DNA of 32,624 nucleotides, taken from JAAZZY01 sp964612505. GTDB taxonomy: Bacteria > Chlamydiota > Chlamydiia > Chlamydiales > JAAZZY01. Under the pieces are notes generated by a model that had not been told where the DNA came from, ran no database searches, and saw nothing but the letters and a program-made list of their open reading frames with translations. Both the position numbers and the translations under genes were made by a program. The stretch spans positions 1 through 32,624 of the forward strand of contig CAZTEX010000019.1 in assembly GCA_964612505.1 (NCBI GenBank), read 5' to 3'. Of this stretch, positions 7,534 to 15,423 are shown one piece after another (the stretch's first letter is position 1; the number at the start of each line of letters is the position of its first letter).

Positions 7534-9438
7534 GTGGTTGCAAAGCTTATTGCAATAGATGGTCCTGAAAAAGGGCTAGAGCTCATTTTAGAAAAAGGAA
7601 CGGAATGGATTATTGGCCGTGATCCAAAAGAGTGCGACTTTGTTTTAGATGATCCAAAAGTTTCCAGAAAGCATGCTAAAATATACATAGAAAATGGCCA
7701 ATATTGGATTAAAAATCTAAGCCGTACTAATTCGATAGTAATTAAAGAAGAGGCCCTTAAAGGGGAAAAAGAACTTAACTTTAATGAGACTATCAAAATA
7801 GGTGAATCTCATTTTCGCTTTAGTGAAATCAAGGGCTCTTCTAAAGAAAAATCATCAGAATATGATCAGCTGTTTGAGGATCTAGATGAACCTCCAGTCT
7901 CGATCGCTCCTTCTTCTCAGAGCGAAGATAAACCGAGCTCTGAAAAAGAAGAAGATAACTATTATGACACGATCTTTCAAGATGTGGGCGATGATGATAC
8001 CTATGGGGATTTGTCAGAGAGTTATGTTGCCTCAGAGCGGTTCATTTTAAAGGTTTTATCAGGCCCTAATGCCGGTGCTGAGTTTGCTCTGCAAAAAGGG
8101 CGCTCTTTCATTATTGGAACGGATGTCACAGGCTGCGATGTTATTTTCAATGACTTAAGCGTTTCAAGGCATCACGCTCGTCTTTCAATCACTGAAGAAG
8201 AAGAGATCATCATTGAAGATCTCAATAGCCGCAATGGTGTCTTAGTCGACGATGAGCTGGCTAAAGGGCAAAGGGTTATTACCCCCAAGAATATGATTAC
8301 TTTGGGAACAACGACATTTATCGTTGTTGATCGTGAATCTGGGGAAGATACCGTTGTTACCAAAATTCCTTATTTGGAGAAGGAAGAGGTTGAAGAAGAG
8401 CCTGCAGAAGAAGAAGTTAAAGAGGTTGTAGAGGTTAAAAAGTCCCTTTTTAAAGGGCTAGTGACCGAGTCGACCTTTATTTTGACGGGGATTTTTATTG
8501 CTGCTATCTTAATTTTAGGAACAGGGGCCATCTTTCTTTTTAGAACATCACCAGTAGAAAAATTTCATAAAGATTATACCCGCAATATCAGCCAAGCTTT
8601 AGGTGAAGAATTTCCAGATATTAAATTTACCTATAACTCAAGCAATGGTGAAATTTTTGTCGTTGGACACGTTCTTAGCTCCACCCAGCGAGAAGAGTTA
8701 ATGTATAAGTTCAATAACTTAAATTACATTACCAATATTAAAGATGATGTGGTGGTTGATGAGTATGTGACTCAAGAGATGAATTTGATCTTATCTCGTA
8801 ATCCAAATTGGCAAGGGATCAATGTACAAGCTCCTAAGCCCGGGCAGTTTGTTGTGGTTGGCTATTTACCCACACGCGACGATAATGCTGAATTAGTAGA
8901 TTATATGAACGTCCAATTTCCCTATATTGATCGCCTAACCAACTATGTCGTTGTTGAAGAGGATCTTTATCAAGAAATTGCCAGCAAGCTTTATAACTAT
9001 GGCTTTTACAACGCGAGCCTAGAATTAAATAACGGAGAGGTGACTCTTGGCGGATATGTTAATCAGAGCTATGAAAAAGCTTTTTCTAGAGCCGTTGTAG
9101 ATATTGGTAAAATTATCGGTGTTCGCAAAGTGAACAATTTTGTGATCTATGTGGAAAAGAAAAAAAATTCCTCTTTAGGGAAAAGAATTCATGATTTCTG
9201 GGGTGACCCATCGATTGCTAATTTAACCAATTATTTAGGCTTAAGAAAACCACCCACACTGACTTACGTTGTGACAGGTTATGCTGAACAAGGAAAGCAA
9301 GTAAAAGCTGTTGAAATTAATGGTAAGATTCTGACAGAAGGGGATTTCTTAGATGGGATGAAGGTCATTGGCTTTCAAGATGAGTTTGTATTTTTAGAAA
9401 AAAATGGTTTGAAATATAAAATTGAATGTATTAAGTGA
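7534..9438 (+). CDS. sctD: T3SS inner-membrane ring protein SctD/CdsD with two FHA domains
   Basis: A 634-residue protein. The first FHA domain lies at residues 5-97 (GRD at 28-30, SRKH at 44-47), the second at about 170-265 (SRHH 211-214, NSRNG 231-235). Acidic linkers come between and after them, one transmembrane helix lies at about 314-336, and a periplasmic region of BON-like/ring-building repeats extends to the C-terminus. This fits CdsD (CT664), the outer ring of the inner-membrane base. It is shorter than C. trachomatis CdsD (about 829 residues). The start is GTG at 7534, 12 bases after the chaperone stop; no ATG fits the first FHA strand. The second FHA domain has Thr in place of the usual phosphate-contacting Arg (GTD instead of GRD), so it may not bind phosphothreonine, whereas the first keeps it. 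A kinase (Pkn5) is encoded in the same operon. Confidence 0.92.
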   Translation: MVAKLIAIDGPEKGLELILEKGTEWIIGRDPKECDFVLDDPKVSRKHAKIYIENGQYWIKNLSRTNSIVIKEEALKGEKELNFNETIKIGESHFRFSEIKGSSKEKSSEYDQLFEDLDEPPVSIAPSSQSEDKPSSEKEEDNYYDTIFQDVGDDDTYGDLSESYVASERFILKVLSGPNAGAEFALQKGRSFIIGTDVTGCDVIFNDLSVSRHHARLSITEEEEIIIEDLNSRNGVLVDDELAKGQRVITPKNMITLGTTTFIVVDRESGEDTVVTKIPYLEKEEVEEEPAEEEVKEVVEVKKSLFKGLVTESTFILTGIFIAAILILGTGAIFLFRTSPVEKFHKDYTRNISQALGEEFPDIKFTYNSSNGEIFVVGHVLSSTQREELMYKFNNLNYITNIKDDVVVDEYVTQEMNLILSRNPNWQGINVQAPKPGQFVVVGYLPTRDDNAELVDYMNVQFPYIDRLTNYVVVEEDLYQEIASKLYNYGFYNASLELNNGEVTLGGYVNQSYEKAFSRAVVDIGKIIGVRKVNNFVIYVEKKKNSSLGKRIHDFWGDPSIANLTNYLGLRKPPTLTYVVTGYAEQGKQVKAVEINGKILTEGDFLDGMKVIGFQDEFVFLEKNGLKYKIECIK

Positions 9439-9489
9439 AGTTAATACTAGAAAAGCTAATTTTAAATAAGTTAACACGAGGACTGTTTC

Positions 9490-9729
9490 ATGTTTGGAAT
9501 GGAAAAAAATAAAAAGAAAAAGAGCGGTGAAAAAACAGTCTTTGATATGGAGCTGAACTTTAAAGATGATGCAAAGAAAAAAAGAGAATTAGAAAATCGG
9601 ATGAATACTCGCATTGATACTTTAAAGTCCATGTTACGAGAAGGACACAGTGATAAAAAAGAATTCGAACAATTGACCCTTTTATTGCTTGGATATCAGT
9701 CGATGCTAAAAGTGATCAGAAAAATATAA
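9490..9729 (+). CDS. cdsE: T3SS needle-subunit partner, CdsE (CT665)-like
   Basis: A 79-residue protein with a very basic N-terminus (KNKKKKSG) and a helical, charged remainder suited to a helical hairpin. Between cdsD and the needle gene in Chlamydia lies CT665 (CdsE, about 83 residues), which with CdsG binds the needle subunit CdsF and probably keeps it monomeric in the cytoplasm. Length and position match. A GAGGA ribosome binding site precedes the ATG. The gap to the needle gene is 10 bases. The assignment rests mainly on synteny. Confidence 0.82.
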   Translation: MFGMEKNKKKKSGEKTVFDMELNFKDDAKKKRELENRMNTRIDTLKSMLREGHSDKKEFEQLTLLLLGYQSMLKVIRKI

Positions 9730-9739
9730 TTGGAGGCAT

Positions 9740-9967
9740 ATGAGTATTAATTGGGGACCCATGGCAACAGCCATTCGTACGAGCGTGAGCGCTGTGCGTG
9801 TAGGACTGTCGGCTGTATCTAATTCACCGAGTAGTATGAAACTCGAAGCGACAGCCAAATTGCAATGGGATATGTCCATTATGCAACAGGTTTTACAGGC
9901 TTCGTCAAACGTTGTGGAAGGATGTTTGTCTACAGCAAAAACAGCGATCAGTAACATGGCCAGATAG
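9740..9967 (+). CDS. sctF: T3SS needle subunit SctF/CdsF
   Basis: A 75-residue small helical protein, close to the 80 or so residues of needle subunits, in the CT666 (CdsF) position between CdsE and CdsG. The N-terminal part is Ala/Ser/Val-rich, a turn occurs around NSPSS (28-32), and the second helix runs through residues 34-73. There is one cysteine, Cys62. A strong GGAGG (9732-9736) sits three bases before the ATG, consistent with high expression of a polymerised structural protein. It would be exported through the base and polymerise into the needle. Confidence 0.82.
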   Translation: MSINWGPMATAIRTSVSAVRVGLSAVSNSPSSMKLEATAKLQWDMSIMQQVLQASSNVVEGCLSTAKTAISNMAR

Positions 9968-9994
9968 TTTGGCTCTGCCTAAAAGGAAAAGGAT

Positions 9995-10474
9995 ATGGAA
10001 AAATATAATCAAAAATTTAAACAATTTGCTCAAGATGTACCTCTTTTAGTCGAAGCGGGCTTTATTGCTATCAAACAAATCGATGAAGGTAGTGCTAAAA
10101 GATGTTTTTATGCAGCCATGATTGCAGATCCAGATGAGAGTCTTTCTGTCATAGGACTTGGAATTGTTCATTTGTTTAAATTAGAGTTAGATCAGGCAAA
10201 AGAACTATTTAACGCGGTCCTTCTAAATGAGCCTAATAATGATATGGCTAAAACAATGCTGGGCATTGCCAATCTCTACACGATCACTGAAGAGGGATTA
10301 AAAGAGGGTAAAGAGCTTATTCATGAAGCGATGCATTCTACCGAAGATGCAGGCATAAAGCAGCTTGGAAAGTACTCTCAAGAACTAATGAAAGAGATTA
10401 AAAAGAAGATGAAAGATTTACATCCATTGGAGTCTTTTCACAAACAACCGATTCAAAAAAGACTTAAAAAGTAA
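9995..10474 (+). CDS. cdsG: T3SS needle chaperone CdsG (CT667)-like, TPR-like
   Basis: A 159-residue all-helical protein with TPR-like helix pairs (residues about 25-60, 60-95, 95-130), for example the AKELFNAVLLNEPNNDMAKT segment. It ends in a Lys-rich tail. Position after the needle gene and length match CT667 (CdsG), a counterpart of YscG/PscG chaperones that cap the needle subunit together with CdsE. AAGGAAAAGG precedes the ATG. The operon continues with a gap of 27 bases to the next gene. Confidence 0.82.
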   Translation: MEKYNQKFKQFAQDVPLLVEAGFIAIKQIDEGSAKRCFYAAMIADPDESLSVIGLGIVHLFKLELDQAKELFNAVLLNEPNNDMAKTMLGIANLYTITEEGLKEGKELIHEAMHSTEDAGIKQLGKYSQELMKEIKKKMKDLHPLESFHKQPIQKRLKK

Positions 10475-10501
10475 GTCGACTTAATCTAGTGTGAGGTAGA
10501 T

Positions 10502-11191
10502 ATGGCGCAAGGGATCCCTCTTGGGGGAAATGAAAACATAGGACCCACGAATGCAATCCCTAGCCAAATGCCAGATGAAGACTCTTCGATGGGGTCTGAC
10601 CAAGGATTTGAAAAAGTAGCACAAAATATTCCATCTATACCCACCGGTGGGAAACCATCGCCCATGAGTGTAGCGCAAAATGCTCAGCCCAGTATGCAGT
10701 CGGGGCAAGTGTCAGCACAAAATTTGATTACCAATATGCAACAAGTTTTAAGCCAAATGCAGGGGCTAAAAGATGGACTGCAAACACCCAATCTTAAACT
10801 AAATCCGCGAACAAGACGTCTTTTAGATGCAAAATTAAAGCGTACAAAAGATAATATTCAATTTATTCATTCCAAAGTTAATGTGGGTGATGAAGAGGAT
10901 GATAATCCAAATAAACAAAAATATGCGCTAGCGATTGGCTCTGGAGATGATGATCATAAAGCGGTGATAGGCCGGTTTTTAGGTTATCTTACAGATGGAC
11001 AATCGCAACTTGAAAATGCGATGCACAGTGTTTCTAACTTAAAAAGTAAGAAAGATCCTGGTTTAATGTTAGAAAATATTTTTTCAATGCAAGTAAAGTT
11101 ATACCGCGCCCAAGTAGAAATAGAGTTCTCAACGGCTGTTTTACAAAAAGCCATTGATGATCTCAAAACACTAATGAATGTTCAACTCTAA
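10502..11191 (+). CDS. T3SS operon protein, CT668-like, 229 aa
   Basis: The first 80 residues are low-complexity (Ser, Gln, Pro, Met-rich) and the rest is helical, with a basic segment near 99-120 (NPRTRRLLDAKLKRTKDN). It has no signal peptide or transmembrane helix. Length and position between cdsG and the ATPase gene match CT668 of C. trachomatis, whose function I do not know with certainty. A GAGGT ribosome binding site precedes the ATG. Its TAA overlaps the ATPase ATG by one base (TAATG), so the two are probably translationally coupled. A stator, inner-rod or substrate role is possible. I do not assign one. Confidence 0.8.
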   Translation: MAQGIPLGGNENIGPTNAIPSQMPDEDSSMGSDQGFEKVAQNIPSIPTGGKPSPMSVAQNAQPSMQSGQVSAQNLITNMQQVLSQMQGLKDGLQTPNLKLNPRTRRLLDAKLKRTKDNIQFIHSKVNVGDEEDDNPNKQKYALAIGSGDDDHKAVIGRFLGYLTDGQSQLENAMHSVSNLKSKKDPGLMLENIFSMQVKLYRAQVEIEFSTAVLQKAIDDLKTLMNVQL

Positions 11192-12507
11192 TGAATGATG
11201 AATCAAATTTTGAAAATTTAATTAACGAACTCGAATCTCTTGAGCTAACAACTGTTCATGGACGCATCACTGAAATTGTCGGGATGCTGATCAAAGCGGT
11301 GGTTCCTCAAGTAAAAGTGGGAGAGGTTTGTTTAATTAAACGCGATGGAGAACCTCTACGCACACAGGTTGTTGGTTTTACACAAGAAGAAGTCTTGCTC
11401 TCTCCTTTAGGTGATATGAAAGGGGTGGGGCCTTCTTCAGAAGTCATTCCAACTCGCAAACCTCTTCAGGTACGTGTAGGCCCTCAGCTCCTAGGCCGAG
11501 TTCTCAATGGCCTTGGTGAGCCAATGGATGTTGATAAAAAAGGGCCTCTCATTGCGGATGCAATATATCCAATTGAACAAGATCCTCCAGATCCTTTAAC
11601 GCGAGCGATTATTAAAGAACCCATTTCTGTAGGGGTGCGTTGTATCGACGGCGTTCTTACCTGCGGTAAAGGGCAAAGAGTTGGAATTTTTGCAGGTGCT
11701 GGGGTTGGTAAATCCACCACTTTAGGGATGATTGCCCGAAATGCTAAAGCAGACATCAATGTCATCTCATTAATTGGTGAGCGCGGCCGAGAACTTCGAG
11801 AATTTATCGAACATGACTTAGGTGTTGAGGGGATGGCTCGCTCAGTGGTGATTGTCTCCACATCGGATCAACCCTCACAAGTTAGAATTAACGCAGCCTA
11901 TGTAGGGACTGCCATTGCCGAGTACTTTAGAGATCAGGGCAAATCAGTCATCTTAATGATGGATTCGGTCACCCGCTTTGCAAGAGCACTTAGAGAGGTA
12001 GGACTTGCTAAAGGAGAGCCCCCGGCTCGTGCAGGATTTACCCCTTCAGTGTTTGCAACGTTGCCCAAACTACTCGAGCGTTCAGGGAACTCAGATAAAG
12101 GTTCTATCACTGCCTTCTATACCATCCTGGTAGAGGGTGGCGATATGAGTGAGCCAGTGGCTGATGAAACAAAATCTATTTTAGATGCTCACATTATCTT
12201 ATCTCCAGAGCTTGCTCAAGCTTACCATTACCCTGCGGTGGATGTGCTAGCTTCAGTGAGTCGTATTTTGCCAGCAATTGTCAGCAAAGAACATTTACAG
12301 TTTATTGGAAAGGTGCGGGAAGTTTTGGCTAATTACAAAAAAAATGAGTTGCTCATTCGAATTGGCGAATATAAACCAGGTTCTGATCGAGATGCAGATT
12401 ACGCCATTAACCATATTAACAGAGTGAATAACTTTTTAAAGCAAGGCACTCACGAAAAGTCATCATTTGAAGAGACACTCTCTCAGCTTAAGGCTCTTTT
12501 TAGGTAA
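11191..12507 (+). CDS. sctN: T3SS ATPase SctN/CdsN
   Basis: A 438-residue F1-beta/FliI-like ATPase that unfolds and releases chaperone-bound substrates at the cytoplasmic base of the secretion machine. It has an N-terminal beta-barrel (1-95), Walker A GAGVGKST at residues 169-176, GERGRE at 196-201, Walker B VILMMD at 253-258, the TRFARALRE segment, and a C-terminal domain (about 365-438). The length is normal for the family. The ATG overlaps the stop of the previous gene by one base. The stalk gene sctO follows after 18 bases, the standard order (CT669-CT670). Confidence 0.97.
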   Translation: MNDESNFENLINELESLELTTVHGRITEIVGMLIKAVVPQVKVGEVCLIKRDGEPLRTQVVGFTQEEVLLSPLGDMKGVGPSSEVIPTRKPLQVRVGPQLLGRVLNGLGEPMDVDKKGPLIADAIYPIEQDPPDPLTRAIIKEPISVGVRCIDGVLTCGKGQRVGIFAGAGVGKSTTLGMIARNAKADINVISLIGERGRELREFIEHDLGVEGMARSVVIVSTSDQPSQVRINAAYVGTAIAEYFRDQGKSVILMMDSVTRFARALREVGLAKGEPPARAGFTPSVFATLPKLLERSGNSDKGSITAFYTILVEGGDMSEPVADETKSILDAHIILSPELAQAYHYPAVDVLASVSRILPAIVSKEHLQFIGKVREVLANYKKNELLIRIGEYKPGSDRDADYAINHINRVNNFLKQGTHEKSSFEETLSQLKALFR

Positions 12508-12525
12508 CACTAAAAGAGAGAAAAA

Positions 12526-13053
12526 ATGGCAAAAAGCAAGCTTAAATATCCCTTAGAACAAGTCTTAGAAATCAAAAAAAGAAGAGTTGCTGAAGCTGAA
12601 AAAATCCTTAAAGAAAAGCAAGCAATCTTAGATCAAGAGAAGAAAAAACTTAAAGCTTATCAAGAAGCTTACCAAGCTGTTGTTGAACATCATAAAGCAA
12701 AATTAGATCAGCTTCGGCTCGCATTAGATGAAGGTACACCGAGTTATAAAATTGAACAAATGCGTACCTACATCAAAGAAGTTAAAAATAAAATGTATGA
12801 AGAAAAGCGAAAGGTTGAGCGTCAAGAAAAACAAGTAGAGAAAGCGCAAATTGCAGTCGATGAAGCTAAAAAAGTTTTAAAAGAAAAACGTTTGGAAGTT
12901 GATAAATTAGAAAATCATAAAGAAGACTGGATTAAGCAAGAAATGAAAGAACTAAATAAAAAAGAAGCTAAGCAATTAGATGAAATAGGGTCTTTAGTTT
13001 TTTTGAGTAATAAACGCAAAGATGATGAGCAGCAGAAAAAAAGTGAGGGGTAA
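12526..13053 (+). CDS. sctO: T3SS stalk protein SctO/CdsO
   Basis: A 175-residue protein that is almost entirely a charged antiparallel coiled coil, with Lys/Glu/Gln heptads through residues 10-160 and a loop around GTPSYK (about 65-75). This is the FliJ/YscO design: a two-helix stalk inserted into the ATPase hexamer that links it to the export gate. It lies directly after sctN as in CT669-CT670. An AGAGAGAAAAA site precedes the ATG and there are 5 bases to the next gene. Confidence 0.9.
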   Translation: MAKSKLKYPLEQVLEIKKRRVAEAEKILKEKQAILDQEKKKLKAYQEAYQAVVEHHKAKLDQLRLALDEGTPSYKIEQMRTYIKEVKNKMYEEKRKVERQEKQVEKAQIAVDEAKKVLKEKRLEVDKLENHKEDWIKQEMKELNKKEAKQLDEIGSLVFLSNKRKDDEQQKKSEG

Positions 13054-13058
13054 GTAAT

Positions 13059-14129
13059 ATGGGAGATGGGACTATTCCACCACCAGACATTAATTTTCAG
13101 CCAGGTGAATATAATCTTGCCGATGGACTTTTAATCAACGCTGTCAATGATGAGCAAGATACGTTTCAAAATTATTTAGATGAATCTAGCATCCGTGATG
13201 ATGAAGAAAGACAAGAAATTGATGATGAAGTCAAGCAACAACAAGCGCAAAAGCAGGCAATGATTTTTGAAGCTCTTCAAGAATCTGAAGAGGTTGAAGA
13301 GGCTAATGAAGAGGATAATTTGGAGGAAGAAAAAGCCCTTTCTCAACATGAAGCAGATATTCAGGAGCAGCTCGCTCAAAAAGCAGCAGCAAGACAGCAG
13401 AGAAAAGAACTATCTGAAGTAGATGATCCGGAAGAAGAGTTTGATGAGATCGATCGTGAAGAAAATAGTGCTAGAGCCTTGCAAGGAAATAGATCAATTA
13501 CTGACCGAGGAAATCAAGAGGTTCTAGCTGAAGAAAAAGATCCATTAGAAGCCGCCAAAAAAGCAGCTAAAGCAGAAAAAGATGAAATCGCTGAGCATAT
13601 TAGAGAAAATGATGATGATCTCTCCTCACAGAAAGAGGCGCAGGTCAATAAGCATAAAAAAATAGAAAAAGATGCTGAATCTGATAAACCTGATGTTAAA
13701 GAAGCTCCTAAAGAGAAGCAACAAGCGCAAAAGACATCGGTAAGTCAAAGCATTGCAGCCAACGTGGACACATCGATGATGGCGCAAAAAACAGAGAGCA
13801 CAAGATCGCAAAAAGCGCAGCAGGGGGTCTCCAAAACAGATCTACAAGAACAATTTGAAGCTTTGGCTAAAGAAATTGTCTCAGAAGCTACAGTACTTGA
13901 AAATGGGGATGTAACGAAGACAACGATTTTATTAAACATGAAAGGTTCAATTTTTGATCAAGGGGAGGTCACAGTGACGGCGTATAGATATCGACCCTTA
14001 GAAGTAAACCTTGCTTTTAAAAAATTTAGCCATGAAGCGACAGGAGTTATGCGAAAAAATGCTCCCAACTTAAAAAAACTCTTGAACAAAAAATCCCTTC
14101 AAGTTCATCAACTAGATATTATAGAATAA
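13059..14129 (+). CDS. sctP: T3SS needle-length/substrate-switch protein SctP/CdsP-like
   Basis: A 356-residue highly charged protein. Residues 40-260 are very rich in Glu, Asp, Lys and Gln with poor globular potential, and the C-terminal ~90 residues (268-356) form a compact alpha/beta domain (VTKTTILLNMKGSIFD, then VTVTAYRYRPLEV). A long disordered ruler followed by a folded C-terminal domain fits YscP/FliK-type proteins, and the position matches CT671 (CdsP, about 280 residues). GAGGGG at the end of sctO serves as ribosome binding site, so the two genes are coupled. The ruler role is inferred from the family and position. Confidence 0.82.
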   Translation: MGDGTIPPPDINFQPGEYNLADGLLINAVNDEQDTFQNYLDESSIRDDEERQEIDDEVKQQQAQKQAMIFEALQESEEVEEANEEDNLEEEKALSQHEADIQEQLAQKAAARQQRKELSEVDDPEEEFDEIDREENSARALQGNRSITDRGNQEVLAEEKDPLEAAKKAAKAEKDEIAEHIRENDDDLSSQKEAQVNKHKKIEKDAESDKPDVKEAPKEKQQAQKTSVSQSIAANVDTSMMAQKTESTRSQKAQQGVSKTDLQEQFEALAKEIVSEATVLENGDVTKTTILLNMKGSIFDQGEVTVTAYRYRPLEVNLAFKKFSHEATGVMRKNAPNLKKLLNKKSLQVHQLDIIE

Positions 14130-14161
14130 TAATTTTAAGCTATTTTTAGGCCTACAATTTT

Positions 14162-15415
14162 ATGATCACAAAAGAGCCTTTTGGTTGGCTTCGTTACATT
14201 GAAAAAACATTAGTAGACTTAGATGAGATTCCACTCCTTGGGCATGTTCCTCCCTTTGATTGGAAAGGATTAACGGCCCATTTAAAAGAGCTACTGCAAA
14301 TTACTGATTTGGAAATTACCCCACATAATTGGTCTTGGCAGAATGCAGAGCAGCTAGGAGAGAATTCACATTTAGAGAAATTAGATTTAAAGATCGCTGC
14401 CTTGCCCATTCAAGGTCACGTTTCTCTATTTATTGGCAATACCGATGTTAATTCTTTAGTTTCTTGGATTGTTCAACATAAAGCGGGTAGTAATTTGCTT
14501 GTCAGTTCTACTTTCTCTGAAGGATTGATCTATTTTGTCGCCACAGAAATACTTCATAAGATTCAGCCATTTAAGTGCTTTGATGGATTAATGCTACGCT
14601 TAATCAGTGGAGAGGCTTTTTCAAATACAAGAGCTTTGGTCCAAGATATTTCAATTAAAGCCTATAAAGAAGAATTGAATTGTCGTTTAGTGATACCGGA
14701 AACGTTTAGAAGAAATTGGCTTCGCCATTTTTTTAAGAAACCGACTTCATTATCAACGGGATTAAGTCATGCTTTAGAGCTCCCTTGCTCACTCGATCTG
14801 GCTCGCTTTTCATTAAGTATGAAAGAATGGAAAAAAATCTCTGTGGGAGACTTTATTCCCTTAACTCATGTTAATGCAGATCTAAAGCACAATAGCGCAA
14901 GCGTCTATTTTTCAGTCAGTGGACAGCCACTTTTTAGAGTTAGAATAAAAAATAATGGGTTTAAAATCTTAGAGCAACCTATTTACCAGGAGGATTCCAT
15001 CAATATGGATCATGATCACGATGATTTACTATCTGAAATTTCAGACTTAGAGAGAGAGAGAAGAAAATCATTAGACCCAATTCCAGAGGAAATGGACTCT
15101 GATGATTCCCATCATTCTGACAACGTTGATGAAGATGACTTTGACAGCCTTGCAGAGGAAAAGCCTATTGCTGTGCAAACAGAAAAGTCGGCTTTATATA
15201 AAATCGAAACCATCCCAATGAATGTTGTAGTAGAAGTCGCTCGCTTTAAAATGAGCTGTGAAAAGCTTTTGCATATTAAACCTGGTAATTTAATAGAGCT
15301 AAATGTTTCTTTAGAAAGGCCTGTTGATTTGGTCGTCAATGGTAAAAAAATTGCCACAGGGGAACTTGTGCGCATTGGTGAGTCACTCGGCGTACAAATT
15401 CTTGATATTGGCTAA
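14162..15415 (+). CDS. sctQ: T3SS cytoplasmic ring (C-ring) protein SctQ/CdsQ
   Basis: A 417-residue protein with a SpoA/FliN-type domain at the C-terminus (about 345-415: MNVVVEVARFKMSCEKLLHIKPGNLIEL segment, then VDLVVNGKKIATGELVRIG). Upstream lie a second SpoA-like region near 225-265 and an acidic linker (about 280-335, EEMDSDDSHHSDNVDEDD). SctQ forms the sorting platform with SctN and the stator. The position matches CT672. There is a 32-base gap after sctP and no obvious Shine-Dalgarno site before the ATG. I find no start codon inside that would make an obvious short SctQ-C product with a good ribosome binding site. Confidence 0.92.
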   Translation: MITKEPFGWLRYIEKTLVDLDEIPLLGHVPPFDWKGLTAHLKELLQITDLEITPHNWSWQNAEQLGENSHLEKLDLKIAALPIQGHVSLFIGNTDVNSLVSWIVQHKAGSNLLVSSTFSEGLIYFVATEILHKIQPFKCFDGLMLRLISGEAFSNTRALVQDISIKAYKEELNCRLVIPETFRRNWLRHFFKKPTSLSTGLSHALELPCSLDLARFSLSMKEWKKISVGDFIPLTHVNADLKHNSASVYFSVSGQPLFRVRIKNNGFKILEQPIYQEDSINMDHDHDDLLSEISDLERERRKSLDPIPEEMDSDDSHHSDNVDEDDFDSLAEEKPIAVQTEKSALYKIETIPMNVVVEVARFKMSCEKLLHIKPGNLIELNVSLERPVDLVVNGKKIATGELVRIGESLGVQILDIG

Positions 15416-15423
15416 GAATCTTT

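Noticed and set aside
9740..9967. The 75-residue gene as an inner-rod protein (SctI) instead of the needle
   Set aside because: Order between CdsE and CdsG and the paired chaperone genes fit the needle subunit CdsF better.
11484..11861. A 125-codon frame antisense to sctN
   Set aside because: It lies inside a highly conserved ATPase gene and has Ser/Arg/Pro-rich shadow composition.
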